A stretch of DNA of 6,474 nucleotides from a bacterium (GTDB taxonomy: Bacteria > Auribacterota > UBA3054). The stretch lies in the NCBI GenBank assembly GCA_017444325.1, contig JAFSWV010000061.1, positions 1-6,474 of the forward strand. The letters run 5' to 3'. Below, piece by piece: positions 1 through 5,475 of this stretch. Position 1 is the first letter of the stretch. The number at the start of each line of letters is the position of its first letter. The notes beneath the pieces were generated by a model that did no database searches, was not told the DNA's origin, and saw nothing but the letters and a program-made list of their open reading frames with translations. Position numbers and translations under genes: made by a program.

Positions 1-185
1 AAGCCGCCGCCGTCGCTATGCAGAACGGCATGCGCGAAGTGGAAGTCAAAGTCAGCGGCCCCGGCGCCGGACGCGAAGCGGCCGTGCGCGCTTTCGAGAC
101 CGCCGGTATGACCGTCACCTCCATCAGCGACACCACGCCCGTTCCTCACAACGGCTGCCGTCCCCGCAAGCGCCGCCGCGTGTAA
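1..185 (+). CDS. rpsK: 30S ribosomal protein uS11 (S11), C-terminal part
   Basis: Component of the 30S platform, where it binds 16S rRNA near the mRNA exit path. The left edge cuts the gene: the first whole codon is at base 3, and 60 residues are visible before TAA at 183-185, about half of the usual 125-130 residues. The visible part carries the uS11 signature: REVEVKVSGPGAGRE, then VTSISDTTPVPHNG and the basic tail CRPRKRRRV. The family more often reads CRPPK, so this has Arg for Pro at one tail position, a mild variation. The next gene is rpoA, 52 bases downstream, without the rpsD (uS4) that separates them in many bacteria. Identification is near certain. Confidence 0.96.
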   Translation, partial: AAAVAMQNGMREVEVKVSGPGAGREAAVRAFETAGMTVTSISDTTPVPHNGCRPRKRRRV

Positions 186-237
186 CACTGTTCTTTCCAG
201 CGTTTGGAGTTTCACCTGAATTTAGAGGGGTCTTCCC

Positions 238-1236
238 ATGAATTTGAAAAATTTTGAAATGCCTAAAGGTATCGTGGTCGATAAAAAATCCAAGACGGCG
301 ACTTACGCCAAAATGGATATCCGCCCGCTTGAACGCGGATGGGGCCACACGCTCGGCAACGCGCTTCGCCGCGTTATCCTTTCCTCTCTTGAGGGAGCGG
401 CCATCACCACCGTCAAGATTGACGGCGTCAACCATGAGTTCTCCACGGTCCCCGGCGTTTTTGAGGATGTGACCCACATTATCCTCAATCTGAAGAAAGT
501 GCTCTTCAAAGTCGTCACCAAGAAGCCTTTCACCTGCACCTTGAAGGTCAGCGGCAAGGGCGACGTGACTGCCAAGAGCATCAAGGTCCCGGCCGGCGTT
601 GAGATCCTCAACCCCGACTGGTACATCTGCAGCCTCGACACGAACGGCAAGCTCAGTATCGAGATGACTGTGGAAGTCGGCCGCGGATATCGTCCCGCCG
701 ACCTCAACAAGAAGTCCGACCAGCCCGTCGGCGTCATTCCCATCGACTCGCTCTTCTCTCCCATCGAGAAGGTCAAATATGCTGTGGAATCCGCCCGCGT
801 CGGCAACAAGACCGACTATGACGGCCTCGTTCTGGAAGTTTGGACCGACGGCCGCGTCGAGCCCGTCCAGGCCACCGTTCAGGCTGCCGATCTCTTGAAC
901 GAGCACGTCAGCATCTTCGCCGCCGCCACCGACCCCGGCTACCTCGAGGAAGAAGAGGAAGCGACCGAGCCGGCTGACAGCGCCGATGAGGAAGCCGATG
1001 AAGATCAGATCGCCGGCAGCGGCATCTCCGTCCGCACCGCTGAGATCCTGAAGAACGAAGGCATCCTGACTTTCAGCGAGCTTTCCGGCATGACCGAAGA
1101 GAACGTCAAGAAGATCAACGGCATCGGCCCCAAAGCCTTTGAGGAACTCAAGGACGCTCTGAAAGACAGAGATTTGGCTTTCATCACCAACGATGACATC
1201 ACCGCCAGCATCGTCCGCAAAGGCAGCAAGAAGTAA
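238..1236 (+). CDS. rpoA: DNA-directed RNA polymerase subunit alpha
   Basis: Alpha dimerises to nucleate assembly of the core RNA polymerase; its C-terminal domain contacts UP-element DNA and activators. At 332 residues the length is normal. The N-terminal domain (about 1-235) has the assembly motif GHTLGNALRRV at 36-46, then IDGVNHEFST at 61-70 and the NLKKV stretch at 84-88. A strongly acidic linker (about 236-257, EEEEE then DEEADED) replaces the usual short flexible one. The C-terminal domain (about 260-315) shows SVRTAEILK, GIGPKAF and EELKDAL, a helix-hairpin-helix fold. Arg266 matches E. coli R265, but the position of N268 is Glu269 here. The start is supported by AGAGG at 224-228, nine bases before ATG. 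The gene lies in a block with rpsK upstream and rplQ 32 bases downstream. Confidence 0.98.
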   Translation: MNLKNFEMPKGIVVDKKSKTATYAKMDIRPLERGWGHTLGNALRRVILSSLEGAAITTVKIDGVNHEFSTVPGVFEDVTHIILNLKKVLFKVVTKKPFTCTLKVSGKGDVTAKSIKVPAGVEILNPDWYICSLDTNGKLSIEMTVEVGRGYRPADLNKKSDQPVGVIPIDSLFSPIEKVKYAVESARVGNKTDYDGLVLEVWTDGRVEPVQATVQAADLLNEHVSIFAAATDPGYLEEEEEATEPADSADEEADEDQIAGSGISVRTAEILKNEGILTFSELSGMTEENVKKINGIGPKAFEELKDALKDRDLAFITNDDITASIVRKGSKK

Positions 1237-1268
1237 GCAAGAGAAAATAAAATTTAAGGAATATATTT

Positions 1269-1754
1269 ATGCGTCATCAGAAGAAAACTGACAAACTCGG
1301 CCGCAAGTCCGATCATCGCGCCGCGCTCATGTCCAACGTGGTCGCTTCTTTGATCGACAACGACCGCATCTCGACCACCCTGCGCATCGCCCGCTCCGCC
1401 AGACGCTACGCCGACCGTATGGTGACTCTGGCCAAGAAGGGCACGCTTCATCATCGCCGTCTGGCCATCGCTTTCCTGCGTCCCTCCGGACCGGATCGCA
1501 AAGAGACCGTCCAGCGCCTCTTTGAAGTTTTGGGCCCCCGTTTCGCCAGCCGTCAGGGCGGCTACACCCGCATCCTGAAGACCGGCAACCGCCTCGGCGA
1601 CAACGCCCCCACCTGCATCCTGGAATTCGTTGACGCTGAAATCAAAGCCAAAACCGTCTCTGCCAAGAAGGAAGAGGAAGTGAAGGTCGAAGCCAATGTC
1701 AGCGGCGAACTGCAGTCCCAGGCTCCCGAAACGACCGAAGCCAAGGCTGAATAA
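1269..1754 (+). CDS. rplQ: 50S ribosomal protein bL17 (L17) with C-terminal extension
   Basis: Large-subunit protein near the peptide exit tunnel. The opening MRHQKKTDKLGRKSDHRAAL is close to the family consensus, as are IARSARRYADRMVTLAKKG (about 40-58) and GGYTRILKTGNRLGDNAP (97-114). The core ends near ILEFVD at 117-122, where many bL17 proteins stop. Here about 39 further residues follow, rich in Lys, Glu, Ala and Thr (KKEEEVKVEA, then PETTEAKAE), probably disordered; total 161 residues against roughly 115-130 usual. The start has AAGGA at 1256-1260, eight bases upstream. Position directly after rpoA is the classical one. Identification is certain; the role of the tail is unknown. Confidence 0.97.
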   Translation: MRHQKKTDKLGRKSDHRAALMSNVVASLIDNDRISTTLRIARSARRYADRMVTLAKKGTLHHRRLAIAFLRPSGPDRKETVQRLFEVLGPRFASRQGGYTRILKTGNRLGDNAPTCILEFVDAEIKAKTVSAKKEEEVKVEANVSGELQSQAPETTEAKAE

Positions 1755-1777
1755 GCAAATTAATTAGGAGAATATAA

Positions 1778-2089
1778 ATGTACGCTATCATTGAAACCGG
1801 CGGAAAGCAGTTCCGCGTGGAAGAAGGCATGAAGCTTCAGGTTCCTGAACTGGAAGTCGAAGCCGGCGCCGAAGTTACCTTTGACAAAGTTCTTTTGACC
1901 GCTGACGGCGACGCCATCAGGGTCGGCCGCCCGACTGTTGAGGGCGCCAGCGTCAAAGGCGTTTCCCTTGGCGAAGTCAAGGGCGAAAAGCTGCTCATCA
2001 TGAAAAAGAAACGTCGCAAAGATTATATGCGCAAAACCGGTCATCGTCAGAGCTACACTCTCGTCGAGATCAAATCCGTTCTGGGTTAA
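1778..2089 (+). CDS. rplU: 50S ribosomal protein bL21 (L21)
   Basis: Large-subunit rRNA-binding protein. At 103 residues it has the normal family length. The N-terminus MYAIIETGGKQFRVEEG is diagnostic, and the C-terminal basic segment KKKRRKDYMRKTGHRQSYT is the L21 signature that binds 23S rRNA. TAGGAG at 1765-1770 lies seven bases before ATG. The spacer from rplQ is 23 bases, too short to hold an independent L21 leader RNA, so the gene is probably cotranscribed with rpoA-rplQ. rplU and rpmA are a conserved pair, but usually stand next to obgE instead of behind the alpha operon. Confidence 0.97.
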   Translation: MYAIIETGGKQFRVEEGMKLQVPELEVEAGAEVTFDKVLLTADGDAIRVGRPTVEGASVKGVSLGEVKGEKLLIMKKKRRKDYMRKTGHRQSYTLVEIKSVLG

Positions 2090-2102
2090 AGGAGAATAAG
2101 AT

Positions 2103-2363
2103 ATGGCACATAAGAAAGGTCTTGGCAGTTCTAAGAACGGTAGAGAGTCTAACGCCCAGCGTCTGGGCACCAAGTGCTACGGCGGACAGCTGGTCACCAG
2201 CGGCTCCATCATCGTCCGTCAGCGCGGCACCAAAATCAAACCGGGCGTCAACGTCCTGCGCGCCAAAGACGACAGTCTTTTCTGCGTTGTTGACGGCATC
2301 GTCGTTTTCGAAAATAAGCGTGACGGGAAGCACGTCAGCGTCAAACCCGTCGAACAAAATTAA
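2103..2363 (+). CDS. rpmA: 50S ribosomal protein bL27 (L27)
   Basis: Large-subunit protein whose N-terminal tail reaches the peptidyl transferase centre. The 86-residue product begins MAHKKGLGSSKNGRES, so it lacks the cleaved N-terminal leader found in Firmicutes-type L27; this argues against a Firmicutes host. GSIIVRQRGTKIKPGVNV at about 34-51 is the family signature. The motif TKCYGGQ carries Cys where many homologues have Arg or Lys. AAGGAG at 2089-2094 gives a correctly spaced ribosome binding site that touches the rplU stop codon; the gap from rplU is only 13 bases, indicating cotranscription and probably coupled translation, consistent with one-to-one need for the two proteins. Confidence 0.97.
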   Translation: MAHKKGLGSSKNGRESNAQRLGTKCYGGQLVTSGSIIVRQRGTKIKPGVNVLRAKDDSLFCVVDGIVVFENKRDGKHVSVKPVEQN

Positions 2364-2385
2364 CATAAATTTTTAGGAGTATCTT

Positions 2386-3408
2386 ATGCCGTTAGTTCCG
2401 ATGCGTATCCTGCTCGACCATGCCGCCGAAAACGGTTATGGCGTAGCCGCCCTGAATGTCAACAACATGGAACAGATCCAGGCCATCATGGAAGCTGCCC
2501 GCGAGACCGAGAGCCCTGTCATCATCCAGGCCTCCCGCGGCGCCCGCAGCTATTCCCAGGACGCTTATCTGCGTCACCTGATGCTGGCCGCTGTCGAGCT
2601 CTACCCCGAGATCCCTGTCTGCATGCACCAGGATCACGGCAACAGCCCGGCCACCTGCTTCTCCGCCATCCGCCAGAGCTTCACGTCCGTCATGATGGAC
2701 GGCTCTCTCTCCGCTGACGGCAAAACTCCCTCCACCTTCGAGTACAACGTTGAAGTTACCAAGAAGGTCGTGGAAGTCGCCCATATGCTGGGCGTCTCCG
2801 TGGAAGGCGAGATCGGCTGCTTAGGCGGCATCGAAGACGGCCACGGCGCGGGTCTTTCCGAAGACCAGCTGAAACTCCACCTCACCGACCCCGATCAGGC
2901 TGTCGAATTCGTGAAGCAGACCGGCGTCGACGCCCTGGCGGTCGCCATCGGCACCTCCCACGGCGCTTACAAGTTCACCAAGAAGCCGACCGGCGACGTG
3001 CTCTCCATGACCACGATCGAGACCATCCACAAGAAGCTCCCCAACACCCACCTGGTCATGCACGGCTCCAGCAGCGTTCCTCAGGAACTGCAGGACATCA
3101 TCAACCAGTACGGCGGCGCCCTTAAGCCGACCTTCGGCGTGCCCGTCGAAGAGATCCAGCGCGGCATCAAGCACGGCGTCAGAAAGATCAACGTCGACAC
3201 CGACAACCGTCTGGCCATCACCGGCGCCATCAGGAAAGTCTTCGTGGAAAATCCGGAGAAGTTCGACCCCCGCGACTATCTGAAACCGGCCCGCAACGCC
3301 ATGAAAGAAGTCTGCAAACAGCGCATGATCCAGTTCGGCCAGGCTGGCTGGGCTTCCAAGATCAAATGCAAGACCATCGACGATATGGCCAAGGTTTACG
3401 GCTACTAA
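2386..3408 (+). CDS. fba: Class II fructose-bisphosphate aldolase
   Basis: Zinc-dependent enzyme that reversibly cleaves fructose 1,6-bisphosphate to dihydroxyacetone phosphate and glyceraldehyde 3-phosphate, in the cytoplasm, for glycolysis and gluconeogenesis. The 340-residue length and sequence fit the longer class II subgroup related to the Calvin-cycle type (CbbA). Visible active-site pieces: HQDHG at 81-85 (catalytic Asp83, zinc ligand His84), DGSL at 105-108, VEGEIG at 139-144 (zinc-region Glu142), GTSHGAY at 189-195 (His192), MHGSSS at 225-230 (His226) and KINVDTDNR at 267-275 for phosphate and substrate binding. TAGGAG at 2374-2379 precedes ATG by six bases. It follows rpmA by 22 bases with no terminator between, so it appears to be the last gene of the ribosomal block and is closed by the hairpin at 3429-3460. 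All key residues are present. Confidence 0.95.
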   Translation: MPLVPMRILLDHAAENGYGVAALNVNNMEQIQAIMEAARETESPVIIQASRGARSYSQDAYLRHLMLAAVELYPEIPVCMHQDHGNSPATCFSAIRQSFTSVMMDGSLSADGKTPSTFEYNVEVTKKVVEVAHMLGVSVEGEIGCLGGIEDGHGAGLSEDQLKLHLTDPDQAVEFVKQTGVDALAVAIGTSHGAYKFTKKPTGDVLSMTTIETIHKKLPNTHLVMHGSSSVPQELQDIINQYGGALKPTFGVPVEEIQRGIKHGVRKINVDTDNRLAITGAIRKVFVENPEKFDPRDYLKPARNAMKEVCKQRMIQFGQAGWASKIKCKTIDDMAKVYGY

Positions 3409-3428
3409 TATCCATTAAGCCACCAAAG

Positions 3429-3460
3429 AAGGCTCCCCCTCAAAAGGGAGCCTTTTTTTT
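3429..3460 (+). terminator. Intrinsic terminator after the aldolase gene
   Basis: A 9-bp perfect stem (AAGGCTCCC at 3429-3437 with GGGAGCCTT at 3446-3454) encloses an 8-base loop and runs into eight T residues at 3453-3460. It ends the ribosomal protein/aldolase transcript. Because the next start codon is at 3467, the hairpin could alternatively act as an attenuator for the symporter gene. Confidence 0.93.
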
Positions 3461-3466
3461 AATCCA

Positions 3467-4432
3467 ATGAACGTTATAAGCAAAATCTCGTCTTTTTTAG
3501 TCAAGGAGACTCCCTGGTTCGTCCTTCTGGCGGCCGTATTGGCCTATTTTACCCCCGATCTCTTCTCATTCGTGCATGGAGATACCCAGACGGTCATCCT
3601 AGGCTTAATCATGCTCACAATGGGCATGACGCTGACTGTTAAAGATTTCAAAGTTCTGGCCAGCCGTCCCCAGGACATCCTCATCGGCACCGTGGCGCAG
3701 TACACCTTAATGCCTTTGATCGCTTTCACGGTCTCCAAGGCCCTCGGCCTCAGCCCCGCCCTTACCGTCGGCCTTATTCTGGTCGGCTGCAGCCCCGGCG
3801 GCGTCTCCTCTAACCTTATGACCTTCCTGTGCCAGGGCGACGTGGCCTTTTCCGTCGGCATGACCACCGCCAGCACGCTGCTTTCCCCCTTGCTGACCCC
3901 GCTTCTGGTTCTCTATCTGGCCGGAGAGCAGGTGGACGTTGACGCAATTGGCATGTTCAAATCCATTCTTATCGTCACCATCGGCCCTGTCACGCTGGGC
4001 TTCCTTCTCAACCATTTCTTCGGCGAGAAGAAGACCTACAAGAACTTAATGGGCATCATGCCGGCCGTGGCCGTTATCTGCCTCGCCTTCATCGTTGGCG
4101 GAGTCTCCGCCAAATACGGCAAGGACTTCCTGCACTCCGGCTGGCTCATTATGCTGGCGGTCTTTTTGCACAACACCCTGGGCTACATAACCGGCTATCT
4201 CGCCGGCGTCGCCTTAAGGTTCACGCGTCCCAAGAACCGCACCATCTCAATAGAAGTCGGCATGCAGAACGCAGGCTTAGCCACCGTTCTAGCAGGCAAG
4301 CATTTCCCCACGATGCCTGACGCGGCGGTCATCTGCGCCGTCTCCTGCGTCTGGCACTCCATCACGGGAGCTTTTCTGGCCGCCATCTTCAACTGGATCG
4401 ACAAGTTCTTCCAAAAGCGTCAAGACGCATAA
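3467..4432 (+). CDS. Bile acid:sodium symporter (BASS/SBF) family transporter
   Basis: Predicted inner-membrane secondary transporter of 321 residues with about ten hydrophobic segments, the normal size for bacterial ASBT/YocS-like members. Sodium-site motifs of the family are intact: AQYTLMP at 77-83 (Gln78), GCSPGGVSSNLM at 107-118 (Ser115, Asn116), TTAST at 133-137, and EVGMQNAGLA at 263-272 (Glu263, Gln267). It should therefore couple to sodium. The substrate cannot be read from sequence: relatives carry bile acids, pyruvate, pantothenate or other organic anions. The ATG at 3467 gives the expected N-terminus with a short amphipathic piece before the first membrane helix; the next in-frame ATG (3610) would remove it. 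No Shine-Dalgarno sequence precedes it, only the terminator U-tract. It stands alone between two terminators. Confidence 0.9.
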   Translation: MNVISKISSFLVKETPWFVLLAAVLAYFTPDLFSFVHGDTQTVILGLIMLTMGMTLTVKDFKVLASRPQDILIGTVAQYTLMPLIAFTVSKALGLSPALTVGLILVGCSPGGVSSNLMTFLCQGDVAFSVGMTTASTLLSPLLTPLLVLYLAGEQVDVDAIGMFKSILIVTIGPVTLGFLLNHFFGEKKTYKNLMGIMPAVAVICLAFIVGGVSAKYGKDFLHSGWLIMLAVFLHNTLGYITGYLAGVALRFTRPKNRTISIEVGMQNAGLATVLAGKHFPTMPDAAVICAVSCVWHSITGAFLAAIFNWIDKFFQKRQDA

Positions 4433-4455
4433 CTTAGAGAAAAAATCGCGAAAAC

Positions 4456-4488
4456 AAAAGGCAAACTGCTTTCAGTTTGCCTTTTTTT
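4456..4488 (+). terminator. Intrinsic terminator after the symporter gene
   Basis: A 13-bp perfect stem (4456-4468 with 4473-4485, core GGCAAACTG/CAGTTTGCC) closes a CTTT tetraloop and is followed by a T-run at 4482-4488. It starts 23 bases after the symporter stop codon and isolates this gene from the ribokinase unit. The A-run on the left arm makes it potentially bidirectional, but no converging gene is present. Confidence 0.95.
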
Positions 4489-4520
4489 ATTTGCATAATC
4501 GGGGCCGATATAATAAAATA

Positions 4521-4550
4521 TTGACGTATTAGTCACGTCATTTTTATAAT
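4521..4550 (+). promoter_or_regulatory. Sigma-70-type promoter of the ribokinase operon
   Basis: TTGACG at 4521-4526 and a perfect TATAAT at 4545-4550 are separated by 18 bases, an acceptable spacing for a housekeeping promoter. Transcription would begin near 4557, giving a leader of only about 13 bases before the ribokinase ATG at 4570; the leader contains the AAGGGA ribosome binding site (4558-4563). A 13-base all-A/T tract at 4508-4520 abuts the -35 box where an UP element would lie. It sits just after a terminator, as a new transcription unit requires. Confidence 0.8.
4522..4540. promoter_or_regulatory. Putative operator: inverted repeat overlapping the promoter
   Basis: TGACGT at 4522-4527 and ACGTCA at 4535-4540 form a perfect 6-bp dyad with a 7-base centre. 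It overlaps the -35 box and fills the spacer up to four bases before the -10 box, the classic place for a repressor site. The dyad is too weak to be an RNA hairpin and lies upstream of the expected start of transcription, so DNA binding by a dimeric regulator is the natural reading. No regulator gene is in the window, so its identity is unknown. Confidence 0.5.
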
Positions 4551-4569
4551 CACCCAAAAGGGAAACCTT

Positions 4570-5475
4570 ATGAAAACTAAAAAAATAGTTGTCTTAGGTT
4601 CCACCAATACCGACATGGTCATCACGGGTAAAAAGATTCCCGTGCCGGGCGAAACGATATTAGGTGGACATTTCCTCTTGAATCCGGGCGGCAAAGGCGC
4701 TAACCAGGCTGTGGCCGTAGCGAGACTCTCCGAAAAGAAAGGCGCCTGCAGTTTCATCGCCAAAGTTGGCGACGATGTCTTCGGCCGCGAAACGCTCGCC
4801 CGCCTCAAAAAGGACTCAATCACGCCGAGATTGATCGTCGATAAGAAGGAGCCTTCCGGCACCGCGCTGATCATGGTCGACAACAAAGGCCAGAACATCA
4901 TCTCCGTCGCCCTGGGCGCCAACGGCACGCTCTCTCCCAAGGACGTCGAGCCCTTCAAGAAAGAGATCGAATCCGCGGCCATTCTTCTCATGCAGCTGGA
5001 AACTCCCATCAAAACTGTGGAGTGGGCTGCGAAAGTCGCTCATCAGGCCAAAGTCACCGTGATCCTCAACCCCGCCCCCGCCTGCAAGCTTCCCGCTTCC
5101 CTCTACAAGCTGATCGACTGGATCACGCCCAACGAAACGGAAGCCGAGCTTCTGACCGGCGTGAAAGTCACCGACGCCAAGAGCGCTGCCAAAGCCACAG
5201 AAGTTCTCGTTAAACGCGGCGTCAAGCACGTCGCCATCACGATGGGCACCAAAGGCTGCTGGTGCGGCGACTGCCAGAAACTCTATCCCTGCCGCAAGGT
5301 CAAAGCTGTTGACTGCGTGGCCGCCGGCGACACCTTCAACGGCGCTTTCGCCGTCGCTCTCGCGGAAGGCAAATCCTGCTCCGAAGCCATCGACTTCGCC
5401 CAGAAAGCCGCCGCTATTTCCGTAACCCGTCCGGGCGCCCAGGCGTCCGTCCCCAATAGAAAGGAGATCAAATAA
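4570..5475 (+). CDS. rbsK: Ribokinase (PfkB family carbohydrate kinase)
   Basis: Cytoplasmic kinase expected to convert D-ribose and ATP to ribose 5-phosphate, feeding the pentose phosphate pathway and nucleotide synthesis. The 301-residue length is that of ribokinases. Motifs in order: GSTNTDMVI at 10-18, the substrate-binding NPGGKGANQAVAVARL at 38-53 (PfkB signature 1), KVGDDVFG at 65-72, NPAPA at 167-171, TPNETEAELLTG at 186-197, and AAGDTFNGAF at 251-260 (PfkB signature 2, catalytic base Asp254, matching E. coli Asp255). Conserved RPGAQ..VP follows at 287-295. The start fits AAGGGA at 4558-4563. An odd feature is a Cys cluster at 230, 232, 235, 241 and 249. The downstream sugar transporter overlaps the stop codon, supporting a sugar-use role. 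Ribose specificity is inferred; another PfkB substrate such as a different pentose or a nucleoside is less likely. Confidence 0.9.
   Translation: MKTKKIVVLGSTNTDMVITGKKIPVPGETILGGHFLLNPGGKGANQAVAVARLSEKKGACSFIAKVGDDVFGRETLARLKKDSITPRLIVDKKEPSGTALIMVDNKGQNIISVALGANGTLSPKDVEPFKKEIESAAILLMQLETPIKTVEWAAKVAHQAKVTVILNPAPACKLPASLYKLIDWITPNETEAELLTGVKVTDAKSAAKATEVLVKRGVKHVAITMGTKGCWCGDCQKLYPCRKVKAVDCVAAGDTFNGAFAVALAEGKSCSEAIDFAQKAAAISVTRPGAQASVPNRKEIK
5461..5466 (+). promoter_or_regulatory. Ribosome binding site of the sugar transporter, inside rbsK
   Basis: AAGGAG lies within the last codons of the ribokinase gene, eight bases before the ATG at 5475. It fixes the transporter start at the TAATG overlap, where the A of ATG is the last base of the ribokinase stop codon, and indicates translational coupling. 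Confidence 0.85.

Noticed and set aside
224..237. Possible small hairpin hiding the rpoA ribosome binding site (GGG-TCTT-CCC)
   Set aside because: A 3-4 bp stem is too weak to call regulatory without conservation data.
124..906. 260-residue open frame on the minus strand across rpoA
   Set aside because: It is a shadow of the reverse strand of a GC-rich conserved gene; the low-complexity Gly/Asp/Val translation matches no family I know, and rpoA on the + strand is certain.
1755..1777. Space for an L21 ribosomal leader RNA before rplU
   Set aside because: The gap from rplQ is only 23 bases and consists of an A/T-rich ribosome binding site region, with no room for a structured leader.
4509..4514. 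A second TATAAT upstream of the ribokinase promoter
   Set aside because: The only -35-like word upstream (TTGCAT at 4491) is 12 bases away, too close. The A/T tract fits better as flanking DNA of the promoter at 4521-4550.
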